A stretch of DNA of 64,000 nucleotides from positions 171,416,501 to 171,480,500 of the forward strand of contig CM060833.1 of assembly GCA_030762175.1 (NCBI GenBank), in the 5' to 3' direction. Shown one piece after another: positions 37,331 through 49,022 of this stretch. A model generated the notes under the pieces. That model did no database searches and was not told the origin of the DNA. It saw nothing but the letters and a program-made list of their open reading frames with translations. Within the stretch, counting starts at the first letter, position 1. Every line of letters begins with the position of its first letter. The position numbers and the translations under genes are program-made. This DNA is from Metallyticus violacea (lineage: Eukaryota; Arthropoda; Insecta; Mantodea; Metallyticidae).

Positions 37331-38039
37331 TTCACAACGTCCAAGATCACGATGTGTGATTTTTCTAGATCGTCCAGTAACAGAATTATATTTTCCAAGC
37401 TAAGATCATCTACCAAATCCGATCGCACCAGAAAAATTCTCGAAGATGGCCGCAACATTACCTTTATGCTACTGGAATTTAAGTGATAAAAGTTGAGATG
37501 AAAAGCAGCACAGGCTTTGAGTTTACCTTTGCCATGTAACTTTCCTGTCTCTTACTGCGGCTAGAGGACGAACAGATGAAAATCCAAGTCTGTGCACGAA
37601 GGGTTATGTGTTATGTGTGACGAATACGAGGACAAGGTAATCTGAACTGCTTCCTATCAAACCCACTCTCGAAATCACAATTGTCCTATAATTACGATAT
37701 TAATAATGATTGAAGAATAAATCATAAAGCAATAATTTGGTTTTCTCCAGTCACGTTATAGTTTAGATTTTCATTTTGTAAGAATAGTACAAAGGAAGAT
37801 AAAAATATTTAAAAAAATAATTATTTGGTTTTTCTTAGATGCTGGTAGTCTTTTCTAATTCTGGTCTTGCTTTATACAGCTTTCATTAATTGTAGACAGC
37901 AGCATAAAGTTTAGTAAACAAACTATGTAAAGAGCGCCAAAATATAACACTCAAAATAGCCATTTGTACTAACGTCAGGAAAATTTCGGCTCTATAGAAT
38001 ACTGTTGAAATTGCAATAAAGAAGATGTGACTATATATG
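37331..38039. other. spacer
   Basis: No gene or repeat recognised. Confidence 0.4.
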
Positions 38040-39060
38040 GGCTGCTTGAATTATAGTAACAGGAGGGTAAGACAAAGTACATTACTAACAAGAGTGCTGG
38101 TTAGAAAATTACTTTTATTTTCCAAAGTAATCTTTCTGTACGTTCACGCACTCATTTCACAAGCCAGTGAAATCCAACAGCATAAAATTCTATCGAAACC
38201 AGGCGGCGACTTCCCTTTCTGCAGTTTCATCATCGGGAAAATGTTTGCTCGAAAGTTGGTGTTTAAGAAGGTCGTACAAATGGAAGTCGCTTGGAGCAAG
38301 ATCGGAGCTATATGGAGGATGTTCGGGGACTTCTCACTTGAAATTCCTTAGCGCCTCATTTGACTTGTTGGCAATATGAGGACGTGCGTTGTCATGCAAG
38401 AGCAACATGTTTTTGGCGAGGAATCCTGTTCCGTTACGAGACTGAGAATGTACAGTAGGATAGTTTGTCCTTGAGGCTGAAACGCGGTAATCTCAAAAGC
38501 CTGTGAGTGTCACCTTTCCAGCGGATGATGCCAATCTTAAATCTCTTTTATTCGCAGGCGACGTAGAATGTTTCAACTGCTTTGTCTCGGGCTAAGTCTT
38601 GGTGAGCCCAAGACTCATCAACTATGACGCTAGCATATCGTGGCAACCATTGAGGAGACGTAATGCTTTGCATTTTGTGTATGCTCGACATCCTTCGTGT
38701 ACAGACTTTGAGAAAACCTAACTTTTAACGCTTTATGAGGTAGATCATGCCGTGTAAATAACCAGCAGGCAGTGGCTAATGACTATAGCTATCCTTATAT
38801 CTGCTCGGATTAAGTCTTCATCTCATTGCAAATTTGCTTCTGTGACAATATTCGTTCGTCTTCGATTTGTGTCCGCCCTTCAGAGATCATAAACAGCGTG
38901 ATATCACAGGCAGTTCTCTCCGTAGATGGGAAGCATTTCTTTATGAATATTAAGAATAACCATTTGCCCACAAAAATCGCACAACGGAGCGCTGCTCGAG
39001 GGCAATATACTCACTGTGCCTCCATCTTACAACTGCTCTTTCGCTATTGTAAATAACGAG
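38040..39060 (-). pseudogene. mariner transposase pseudogene
   Basis: Minus-strand translation shows VIDESWAHQDLARDKAVETF at about 38580-38640, then LLLHDNARPHIANKS near 38350-38410 (second catalytic Asp), and HPPYSSDLAPSDFHLYDLL near 38260-38320 (third catalytic Asp), followed by FPDDETAEREVAAW. Two of the three catalytic motifs are thus intact in sequence, but stop codons and frame changes lie between them. Terminal repeats were not located. Confidence 0.75.
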
Positions 39061-39473
39061 CGTCTCGTGTCGAGTGTCACCAATTGCTATCATATAGTGG
39101 CTATAGCCGCATGTGTGTAGTACCGGTCATCAATTTGCAACGTGATGACTTACACTCATAGCATACGAACACAATTGCACCCTGCCACTGTAATCATGTA
39201 GAAGAAGTGAAGGAGTTATTACTGTAAAAGGCTGCATAGTAATCTCAATTTGAACCTTCTTTGCACTTGTTGCTCGCTTCCCAAAGTGCTAGTATAGCAT
39301 AGAGTGTTATCAAGCATCGCCTCACATCCCTGCAAGTCTCAACTCAATTACGACAGAGAAGTTGCCGAACAATCAGGGGCATGGTTCATTCAATTCAAAG
39401 TAGGTACAGTTTTTATTAACTATGTTTATTCCGGTATGCACTAGTTATCGATATTGTGCCCCTTTATTGAAGG

Positions 39474-39842
39474 TTTATGAATTCCATCATCAAACAGGCC
39501 ATTCAAAGCCAAAGCATAGTGCTGTAAAGACCAATATTCAAGGTCACAAACACGACTAAACTATCCAAGAGCTGGTAGGTGTTTCGGCAACCAGAATAAC
39601 TTAGCTGTACAAAAAATACAGTCCTCTTGTGGTTAGTGTAATTCAAATCGATGGAACTTATAAAAAAAAAATAAACTGATGTGACAAATCAGTATTGTGC
39701 GTCGAATGTCAAGGAGCGGGTGGTTTGACCGAACTGTAAGGTGGATTGTACTTTTATTTATTTTTGCTATGACAATTCTGACTACTACTTTCGGATATGA
39801 GACGTTTACAATGATTAAACAGCACCAAAATAGAATACAAGT
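39474..39842. repeat. left arm of a long inverted repeat
   Basis: Matches the reverse complement of 41485-41813 nearly throughout, including GGTGTTTCGGCAACCAGAAT, AACTTAGCTGTACA and GTGCGTCGAATGTC. The left arm carries two small insertions relative to the right. Open frames of 70-75 codons in either arm are not conserved between the arms. Confidence 0.92.
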
Positions 39843-40090
39843 TTCCGAAATTAAATTCATTAGTCCGATTGCATGTTATACAAAGAAAGATAGAAACATT
39901 CGAAAATAACTTGAAATTTAAGAGTTAAATATAATAGTTAAAAACTACTGAGAAATTTGTAAAGGAGCACTTGAAAATAATGCTACAAAAATAATCTCCA
40001 AATCAGCTTTTTATTATAATCCAGGTGAAAGGAGAAATCAAGAAAAGCCAAAGATAAGATTGTCTCAGCAATTTAGAGTCAGAACGCGTT

Positions 40091-40121
<31 letters not shown>

Positions 40122-41484
40122 AAGAAGAAGAAGAGGAGAAGAAGAAGAAGAAGAAGAAGAAGAAGAAGAAGAAGAAGAAGAAGAAGAAGAAGAAGAAAAG
40201 GCAGCAGCTTGTATTTTTTTAGTAATTCTAAAGATTACCTTACATTTTTCACATCGATCACAAGTGTAGAGAATACAGGCACGCACGTACACTCTGACCA
40301 TGAGAAACAGAAAATATATTTTTACTTGCTGGTCATGAGGTTGAAGGTAGCAGGAGATAAAACATGAATGGAGCCTGAGATCGAAAGACAATACAGAGAG
40401 TGCTTTCCTGCTCAAGGCAAAGCATGGATATTCGTGGTGAAACAGTTGATGGTTTATTAGTTTTGGAGTATGTAAATACCTCTTGGTACTTAGGCCATAA
40501 GGGTCTTTTGTGAATTCCATTAATCCTAAATTTGCAGTCTGCACTTTACGGAGCTCTAGAATCTTTCCTACAAACTTAGGGGAAAATATCCTATCAAACA
40601 TAAATGTTCTTTGTCTTTCCAGAGTTTCACACTCTAGTAATATCAGTTAACAGCAGTATGTAGGATTTCCATGGTAGACTCCCATCACAATTTCAATGGG
40701 CTTTTTCCCCTACTGGTTCAGTGGGTCCTTAGCTATGGATGTTTTAACAAACTTCTAGTCAGTTCTTGACCAGGAAAATTGTACCTATTTTATGTCCTTT
40801 TTGTGCACTGATAAATTGCGGTTTTAGCTTTTTTTATTTTACCTGTTTATTTACTTTTTTCTAATTACGCACAAAGGGGGACGAAACAGTAACTCCAAAG
40901 TATATATGTCAAAACTCTTCGAAAGTTGAATAGGCGGTCTCCCCGTATTAAACTGATATGAAGTTCTTCAAGAAAGCTCGAATTTACGCATCTCCATACC
41001 CGAGAAAATATCACTAAACTTCAATGGGTATCTTTACTCACCGCCCCTCAGCCCAGAACTTGCATGTTGCATTTTCCACCTCCTCGACCCTCTAAAAGAT
41101 TCATTAAGTGGGAGGAGATTTGACAATGATGACAAGGAAGTTATAGTCGCAGTTGGAAGATGACAGAGATGCCGGGCTTTCACGTAAAAACTATCCCGCA
41201 CGCCCAGTGTTTTGATTTTCGGGGGCAGGGCGCGTTGCGGCCGCCCGAGAGCGTAATTTAACTTCGCTTTTTTCATAGAAGACGCCGGAAAAGTCGTCCT
41301 CTTTCGGCTAAATAGGCTTTGTATCGGAAAAACACATTCTGATTGACAAGTTTAAGTTCGACCACTGTAATGTTTCAGATTACGTTTGTGATATTTTTCT
41401 TTAATTCCTCCTATGTGTGAGGGTTTGTTTTATAAACTCTGTTCTTCAGGCAACCCCACAGGTAAAAATCACACACTGTTAAAG
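39843..41484. other. spacer of the inverted repeat, with (GAA)n tract
   Basis: A pure purine (AAG/GAA)n array at 40093-40197 gives Arg-rich, Glu-rich and Ser-rich false frames. A GC-richer block at 41040-41270 is unexplained. No transposase or reverse transcriptase was seen, so the element enclosed by the arms, if it is one, is non-autonomous. Confidence 0.6.
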
Positions 41485-41813
41485 CTTGTATTCTATATTG
41501 GTGCTGTTTAATCATTGTAAACGTCTCAATAAGTAGTTGTCAGAAATGTCATAGCAAAAACAAATAAAAGTACAATCCACCTTACAGTTCGGTCAAAACA
41601 CCCACTCCTCGACATTCGACGCACAATCTGATTTGTCACATTTTTTTTATAAGTTCCATCGATTTAAATTACACTAACCCCCTTTGTACAGCTAAGTTAT
41701 TCTGGTTGCCGAAACACCTACCAGCTCTTGGATAGTTTAGTAGTGTTTGTGACCTTGAATGTTGGTCTTTACAGCTTTGGCTTTGAATAACCTGTTTGAT
41801 GATCGAATTCATA
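41485..41813. repeat. right arm of the long inverted repeat
   Basis: Reverse complement of 39474-39842, with boundaries at CTTGTATTCTA (left) and GAATTCATAA (right). Confidence 0.92.
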
Positions 41814-42639
41814 AGCTGGATTCGGTTGCAAATCTAAACCGCCTACCTTTACCCTATCTGCAATTTCCCAAGTGTCTTGGGAAGTTGTCTACCTTTCATT
41901 AAGCTTTGGTTTTACAGTGGACTGTTATTGTTTTGAATGGAGCAGTTAGTCACGAACTGCATCAACATAAATATGAATAACAATGAAAAATGTCATTTGA
42001 AGCAAGACTTAAACAAAATGTAATTTTTTCTGCCAAGAAACACGGAAATATGCACACCTTGCAGATATTTGATATAGGAGAGAGTAATGTTTACTTATAA
42101 TGTAAAATATGTACTCATTACATTTGACTAAAAATAGAATTTAAATTCAGTACGAGCAATTGCATAAATGTAGTACAAATATTCTCGGTATTCCTATCTC
42201 CAAATAAGTAGAACCATGCTTTGTTGGAGAACCACATATAATATTTGCAAAGATACACCGACTATTGATGAAACCAGTCATCTGATACTATTCTGTTAGT
42301 TAGGAAGTTTTAGTTCTTTCACAAAGTTAATAGTTTAAACTTAAAGCTTTATTATTTTTTTTCTCTCTCTCATTCTATTAATATGTGGTTGCAGAAAGCT
42401 TTATCTGCTGAAACATATAAAGGAAAGATTTCTGTGGAGAGGTCTGCATTCTTCTTTCCAGCTCCTACACTGTTGCTTCTCGCACTTTCAATTTTTTTTT
42501 TTTTTGTCAAAATAAATAGTGCTCCCATAAATTCAGTTGAAATAAGCATTTTGCCATTGATCAAAAAGCAAAATTCAAAATAAATTACCCTTTCTGACCC
42601 AATTTTCAGCATATGGACAATAAAACTATACTGTACTAC
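41814..42639. other. spacer
   Basis: No gene; open frames at 42370-42612 lie in AT-rich sequence without a domain. Confidence 0.4.
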
Positions 42640-43030
42640 TAATAGAAAATAGACATGATGACCATTAATCAGTCTGTAATATCACAACCATTTGAGCCTA
42701 TTGAATGAAATTAAATTGACCTGGAGAAAAGAGGTATACATGCTCATTTTTAGGGAGAATGGCCCGGTTTAGACTGGGAAGTTGGAAGGCTCAAAAATAA
42801 AGGATATTTCTGGTAAGAAAATCTGTCCATTTTGCAGAAAGGATGAGAAATGGTACTATTTTGGTAGAATGTACCCACTGGAACACACGAGAAAAATGCT
42901 GTTTCCAGAGAGGTCCATTGGCCTGCTGAGATCTGTTTGCTAATTGCACTAATTGCTTGAACATGGGCATTTTCCTAGCCAAAGTGAGAGAAGCTAGAAG
43001 TAATTTCTTTTCTGGTTAAAACGTAATAAC
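42640..43030 (+). mobile_element. LINE 3' fragment with CxxC motif
   Basis: Plus-strand frames give FRLGSWKAQK and KKICPFCRKDEKWYY then YPLEHTR, i.e. the Cys-x2-Cys...His end of a LINE ORF2 as at 24030-24930. Short and shifted; inactive. It abuts the family-B Penelope-like element. Confidence 0.5.
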
Positions 43031-43107
43031 TAGTATAATTATAAATAATATGTAACTTCACCAAAATTTGCATCAATGAAGTCTACTTCACATTCAGAGG
43101 CAATATA

Positions 43108-43962
43108 TACAAAGGGTGCCAAAAAAAGTATACATTCTCCCAGCAAAGAAAAAAATGTGTTAACATAACAAAACTGAATTCACACAAACAGAAAATGATG
43201 AGCACCAATCATCTTAGACTTTTACAGTTACTTTTTTTTTTTTTTTTTTTTTTTGATTGATTTATTTATGGACGCTCTTTAACATCTCAGGTCATCAGCG
43301 TCCCATTCAACTCAGGGCGTGAAACGGCCGACAAATTTTGCTCAGAGGCCTCTCTTTCAGGCTTGAGGTTCTTTTTCGTGCCGTAAATGTACGACACGGG
43401 ACCCACGGCTTTACTTCCCTTCCGAAGGAAGCCATACTTAGGATTTTTACGCCCGAAAAAATCCATCGGTCCTGGCCGGGTTCGAACCCGCGTTCTTTGG
43501 TGTATGAGGCAAGTATGGTAACCACTACACCACCAGGACCGACTTACGGTTACCACAGTTGCTCAAAATGCCCACCATTGGCGTTGATATACTTCTGAGT
43601 ACGTTGAACTACTGATTGAGCAACGTTTCCTAAAGTGTCCTCAGCAATTTGCAGAACAAGCCGTTTCAATTTCTTCCCGAAGTGCTGCCAGTGTAGTTGG
43701 TTTTCTATGGCATACAAAATCCTTAAAAGTTCCCCATAGGTATAAGTCCAAGGGAGTTAGATTCGGAGAATGCAATGGAAACTCAATTGGACCTCTTCGT
43801 CCTATCCAGTGCCCTTGTTGATTTATCTGTCATGTAGCAATGCTATCATAATGTGAGTCACACAAGAACATCATACTACACATTACTGTTGTTTTTCGGT
43901 CCAACTTTGAAATATATTAAATAGATATCTACTGTGAAATTGTTTTTTTGGCACCCTCGGTA
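43108..43962 (-). mobile_element. Tc1/mariner-like transposon, copy 2, inside PLE-B1
   Basis: Inverted termini TACAAAGGGTGCCAAAAAAA and, on the other strand, TACCGAGGGTGCCAAAAAAA. Only the C-terminal part of the transposase (43554-43830, minus) remains, with the same segments as copy 1 at 25548. It lies between two halves of the PLE-B polymerase sequence (before and after YTQKEGLTMG), so it inserted into that element. It itself contains a SINE. Confidence 0.85.
43232..43543 (-). mobile_element. SINE family 1, full length, inside the Tc1-like copy
   Basis: Minus orientation: tRNA-like head GGTCCTGGTGGTGTAGTGGT (A box) at the right end, B box GGTTCGAACCC near 43480, body, and an A tail seen as 23 T at 43232-43254. 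Target-site duplication TTACAGTTAC / TTACGGTTAC (43222-43231, 43544-43553; 9 of 10). Copy 1 of the host transposon has the uninterrupted site (TTTTTCAGTTACAACAG), confirming the empty-site allele. This is the best head of the family in the window. Confidence 0.93.
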
Positions 43963-44210
43963 TATACACAAAAGAAGGTTTAACAATGGGGAATCCACTC
44001 TCACCATTTTTAGTAGTTGAGTTTCTTGGAAACAAAATTAGTTCAGGCTTTCCCTCATATATACAAATGTTGGTACCATTATGTTGTAGATGTCTTTGCA
44101 ATAGTAAATGAAAAATGGAAAGAGGACGCAATTAATCTATTCAACCTACAAGACAGCACCATAAAATTCACAATGGAAATAGAAAAAACAAGGTTCTTCC
44201 CTTCCTGGAT

Positions 44211-45475
44211 ATTTACAAGACATTTATTTACTATGTTGGATACAATATACAATATGGCCTGGTTCAACCCAAGTTCTACACCAGGCCAATATTGAATTTT
44301 TACAAACACACTGGTGAATAGTAGCAATACGTTTTACATACCTATTACCCTAAACAAACCCAATTATTTTATTGAACACAAGTCAATACAATAATTTGCT
44401 AACACATACGTAAATAATTACAATATTTCTATCATACAAAGTACCCTGAACAAACCCAGTTCAAATCAAAAATCCTCTCTCCCCATAGACCATATCCATT
44501 TGTTCTTAACTCCATATAAATATTGCCCCACATTCCTAAATTGATTTAATCACCACCCATTTTCTTAGCTGCAAATAACTTATTTAACTTCAACCCATTC
44601 CTATTTATCAGTTGTTGTCTCCATTCCCTAGTTTCTGAGCATTGAAACAGATATGTTCTACATTTCCATCATGCTCACTAGTCCGAAAATCCCTTAATAT
44701 CCAAATTCCCAATCTAAATCATGCCATTCTCTCTCTCTTCTGCTTATTGCATTTATCACATATCTTTCTCCTTTGGCATCCTCTTTTATTTCCTGATAAA
44801 ACATTAACAAACTCTTCTCCCACATTATAGAGTGTAACACCTGTCTATCTATATCATAAAACCTCCATTTAGTCTGTTTTCAGAAACCTCTCTCCAAATC
44901 ACTTCTTCTTAGTCACATGTCCCCCATTCCATTCCTCCTTAACTCTTCCCCAATTTTGTGCATCCAATAACAATTATCTATTCCAGACTCTTGGAATATT
45001 AAATATTCTTTCAATAAGGAGGTCTGTGACATCTGTTTAACCCTGAACCAATACTTTAACACTCAATCACACACCCTCTCACACCAACCATTCCCATTTC
45101 TAAGAGTGCTCTGGCATTTGCAGTATTTTTAGGGATTCCCAACACAATCTCACAAAAACATTAAGTACCTTATCTATCCATTTCCAGCTTTCCTCTATCC
45201 ACAATTTCAATACCATATGCCTACCTAGACTTCACCATTGCCATATATAATCTTTCCAACCAATTTACTGACAGCTTACATGCATTTCTTTAATAACTTC
45301 AAGATAGTAAACCCTTGGTTACTGAAAATTATCCCAATGACCCGAAGCTCTCAAAACCATTCCTAAATAGGAAAATTCCTTCACAATCTGCATCTTCTCC
45401 GGCCATATACCACTTCTCATCCTTCCTGAACTTATTTCCTTTTTTAAGTACCATAATCTTTGTCTTTTCTTGATA
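44211..45475 (-). mobile_element. LINE fragment inside PLE-B1
   Basis: On the minus strand, MVLKKGN and VKEFSYLGMVLRASG (about 45330-45480) are the segment following a LINE polymerase domain; below come pieces such as WIDKVLNVFVRLCWESL, and near 44600-44700 a C-terminal basic segment. The PLE-B reading resumes at 45476 (AAAATTATAAAAAATG). Near the left junction, 44255-44297 holds a 12-bp stem hairpin (AATATGGCCTGG). Confidence 0.65.
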
Positions 45476-46141
45476 AATTTAAAAATTATAAAAAATGACA
45501 ATATACTGGAATTTGGCATTATTCAGAAAATACCGATACCATAATTATATAAAAAACAACAAAAACTTGCAATAATCAATAATGTCACATTCAGATTTAC
45601 AAACCTACCAATAAGCAAGACGGAATACTATTTAGAATATCAAAAAGTCATAGATATAGCACAGAAAAATGGCTACACAACAGATCTGGTCAAGAAGAAA
45701 ATAAAAAAATTCAAAAAACAAATAAGACATCATCACAATGAAAGGCTAAAAAGGAGATCATATATATAAAAAATTTACAGTCCATCCATGAGCACAACAA
45801 AAATTCCAGCAGATTTTTAAAGATGTCAAAATAATTTTGGTTCCAATGAACAAATACAGTTTAAAAAATCTCTTTAAAAACCAACACAAAAGACAAAATT
45901 CTGCCAGTTTAAAAAACTTCCTAAAACCAACAAAAAAGAGAAAATACTGCCAAGAAAATATTCAGACATTTACAAAATCAGTTCCAAAGACTGCAATTTG
46001 AAATATATAAGTAAAACAAAAAGTAATATTACACTACGGTTTAAGGAACACATGAAAAATATAAAATATAAACACATGGAAAAATCAGTAGTACTATACC
46101 ATTTCTGGCAAAATAAAAAAAAATAAAAAAAAAGTAAATTC

Positions 46142-47519
46142 CAAAATTAACCTTGGAACCGGAATTATGTGGGTGGGTTATTTTAAGATATGGAAGGGTG
46201 ATTTGTTGTTATTTATTTAATAGGATGATTAGACACTCTTCTTGTCTTGCCTCGGCTCTTGGAGTCATGAATTTGACGCTTCCTAACTCTCTGGTTCCAA
46301 TACAGAGGATAGGAATCTCAGGGGAATTTTGGACAGTTTTTAATAACATAATGTCATTAGGGAGGAAGGAGATAGTTCACTGTAATAATGAAGTTTGGAA
46401 CTGGTTGACATTTAATTTATTTGGCTATTCGGAAGGTTCTGGAACATGCTGTGCTTCTGCGGATTATAATTTGCTGTATTCACTTGCGTAGTTACTCATT
46501 TTAACACAATTCTCACTATTACGCTTGCACTGCCTGGCTGACTCTCACTGACCGAACAATTTACTTTTGACTCTTTGCGACGGTTTAACTATTCTACTAT
46601 GACACTGAATAACTGATGACTGATGCAGATATTGACTGATTTCCACTCTTGCTACTACCATTAATGCTGTTACTTCTGTCGCAACTCTTACTGTTACTGT
46701 ATGACTGCTTAATCTCGCGAATGCTTAGCACTTCACTTAACTACTCATAGTTAATGTTACATCTCTTATGCGAACTTGCTCCTCCCTCGTAAAATATTAA
46801 GTCCTCTAAATATTATTAAACTTGGCTCCTTCTAGAATATTATTGGATCACACAAGTGAATGGTTTATTACAAGTTTGCTTTTATTCATCGGGTTTTTAA
46901 AATATGTTGATTGGTTGAAGATTCTGGGTTTTACCAAGAAACATATTCTATTCCCACTCTATGGAAAAAAAAAGAGACATCTACCCTTCACTAGATTCTT
47001 GCGATAAAGCACGTTTCTACAATATATGCCGCCGCCCTTTGAAACTAATATCTTGGTTTCTGTGAAAACACATGTTTCTGTATGTGGTATTTCCTTTTGA
47101 TGGCAAGTACTGTATATTCCTTGCCGTTTACAGCAAATGGCATATCTGGTGCCTTGAGACTGGTGAGACTGTCCAGGAGTGTTTGCAAGGTTAAGGTTTT
47201 AACAAAAGACCCTTTTCTCAGGTAAAGCTAATGTCCTCAGATAAAGGACAGCATGCCTGTTCCTTTTACAAAAACATAACCAAAACATATATGCACTGTC
47301 AATCATTGGTATTATAGAAAGATAACTTGAATATTACTTACTAATAAAAGACATATCTACACACATACACTAATACATTTTATATTGGAGTCCTTCTCTT
47401 AATTGTAATATAAATACCCTTGATTATCTGAAACAAGATACAATAATTATTATTATTATAGTAGTCGTCAGAAGCAATTATAATTAAACAGGAAATTTTG
47501 AGACATTTCCTGCTTCAAC
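46142..47519. mobile_element. unclassified insert in PLE-B1
   Basis: Separates FHFWQNK-type sequence from the KLLK..WENIFI part of PLE-B1. Its first 300 bp (for example CTCAGGGG and GTCATTAGGGA) are homologous to the reverse complement of 60480-60740, so it is an interspersed repeat. No protein was recognised; the open frame at 46153-46491 has no domain. Confidence 0.55.
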
Positions 47520-47601
47520 CTAAACTCTTAAAGTTCTTCAAAAAACCATAAAATTATCAATGTGGGAAAATATATTCATAAAGGCAAAGAAAGAAAATTT
47601 A

Positions 47602-47804
47602 AAATGTAAAATGGAACTTGCACAATGAAGCCAATCATATAATTGATATTATTGTATGATTTAGTTGAACCACACACTCTTAATGCTTCACTTGTCATAA
47701 TGTATAGAGCCGGTTTCAAGAACATTTGGTTCTATACATTATGACAAGTAAGTGAAGCATTAAGAGTGTATAGTTCAACTAAATCATACAATAATATCAA
47801 TTAC
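47602..47804. mobile_element. PLE family A solo palindrome (A1) with 12-bp TSD
   Basis: A 39-bp extension (47602-47640) is followed by two inverted arms (start AATTGATATTATTGTATG) that meet at the family-A hammerhead region (CCGGTTTCAAGAACA). Flanks AAAGAAAATTTA (47590-47601) and AAGGAAAATTTA (47805-47816) are an 11/12 target-site duplication. Removing it restores the PLE-B reading through KENLVNF-like sequence. Confidence 0.9.
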
Positions 47805-48298
47805 AAGGAAAATTTAGTTAATTTTGATCTTCCAAACAACAGTAACCTATCACAAAGTTCATAAAATCCACAGAGCAACATCTTACTACACTGGGAAGCT
47901 GACAGGGAAACCATGCTGATGATGCAGGCAACCACCTTCAAAACATGTCCAAGTGGTACAAAACTAGTGAAATTTGAGTGCTTTCCTCTTAAATAGTTAC
48001 AATATGTAATATGTTTCTATTCATATATCTGTAAACACATACTTTTTTAAAATTGCTTATTCATTTTTATTAATATTGTTTTATTTTTTATTATTATTTG
48101 TTCCTTTTTCTAATTGTGTATCATATATTGTTGACAACCCAAGCATAAAATATATTTGTAATATGTATATAGAATTTTATTACAATATAGATACACATAA
48201 TACTACTGTATTATTGGAGAGTGAACATAAATTGACCTTCAGGGCATACAGGACAGAGTATAATGGAGAAAGTAGCCTCACAGCTCTTGTTAACCACA

Positions 48299-49022
48299 AA
48301 AAAAAAAAAAAAAAGTACATAAAAAGGTGCAGAAATTCAAGAGACAAAAACATATCAAAGAAACCACAACACTTTCAGCAAAAAAAGATAAACTTATTTT
48401 TAAAAAATTCACATATCATCCATGGGCCACAAAAAAATTTCACAATATTCTTAAAGATTTTAATATCAGGCTGGCACCGATTAATAGATTTAATGTTCAA
48501 AATTTGCTGATAGATAATGTTAATTACAGTATTCCACAAGAAGAAAAATCAGGTATTTACAAAATAAACTGTGCAGAATGTGAAAAAATCTACATAGGGA
48601 AAACAAAGAGAAACATTGGCACACGGTTAAAGGAACATTTCAGGAACATAAAGTACAAGCAAATAGAGAAATCAGTAGTAGCATATCATTTTTGGACACA
48701 AAATCACGACATAATAAATAAAACAAAATTATTAAAATCAGTACAAGGACCTACGGAATTAGCAACCTGGGAGAAAATCTACATCTACAAATACAAAGAC
48801 AGCATAATGAACTTCGACATTGTCGGGGATGAAAACATAAACTACAAGTTTATCACACTGCCACCAGAGCAGAATATACATTCCCACAGCTCAACGAATG
48901 ATCCGACAGTTGAACTTTAGCATGGCTGAAGATGGGAACAAAATGTTCTCGAAACCGGTTCCATACATTTATGAAAAGTAAGTGAAGCTTTAAGAGTGTG
49001 TAGTTCAACTGAATCATACAAT
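48299..49022 (+). mobile_element. Penelope-like element A2: GIY-YIG end and 3' terminus
   Basis: Open frame 48327-48920 encodes the end of a Penelope-like protein. A linker (YHPWATKKFHNIL) is followed by the GIY-YIG endonuclease: GIYKINCAECEKIYIGKTKR with the GIY and YIG boxes, the CxxC zinc pair, then RLKEHFRNIKYK and KSVVAYHFWTQNHD, ending WEKIYIYKYKD. In such elements this nuclease nicks target DNA and the upstream reverse transcriptase copies the RNA. Here the polymerase is absent, so the copy is 5'-truncated; it starts near an A-run (48299-48316). The stop at 48918 is followed at once by a hammerhead-like motif. The nuclease frame is uninterrupted, suggesting a fairly young copy. Confidence 0.87.
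48922..48964 (+). ncRNA. hammerhead ribozyme motif in PLE-A2
   Basis: Helix I ATGG (48922-48925) pairs with CCAT (48961-48964). Core CTGAAGA at 48926-48932, one unpaired T, helix II GGGAAC / GTTCTC with loop AAAAT, core GAAA at 48951-48954, and a minimal palindromic helix III (ACC/GGT) before the cleavage triplet GTT (cut after 48960). Minimal helix III is what is known for hammerheads of Penelope-like elements, which are thought to act as dimers. All core bases match the consensus. Confidence 0.8.

Larger units (their letters stand above)
43040..48000 (+). mobile_element. Penelope-like element B1, broken by at least four insertions
   Basis: Reading in order on the plus strand: NFTKICINEVYFTFRGN (43040-43107), then KEGLTMGNPLSPF (about 43972-44010), WYHYVVDVFAIV and FNLQDSTIKFTMEIE (to 44210), the polymerase C-terminus and GIY-YIG start (45476-46125, e.g. 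YKHMEKSVVLYHFW), the WENIFIK-like end (47520-47601), and the 3' end with a decayed hammerhead (47805-48000). The polymerase YVDD box is changed to YVVD, so the enzyme is dead. Interruptions are a Tc1-like element (43108-43962), a LINE (44211-45475), an unclassified insert (46142-47519) and a family-A palindrome (47602-47804). Confidence 0.8.

Noticed and set aside
40060..40601. Arg/Glu-rich and Ser/Leu-rich frames
   Set aside because: Run across the AAG tract; no conserved domain.
47905..47955. Hammerhead in PLE-B1
   Set aside because: CTGATGA is present but the GAAA core reads CAAAA and helix II is broken; counted as decayed, not a ribozyme.
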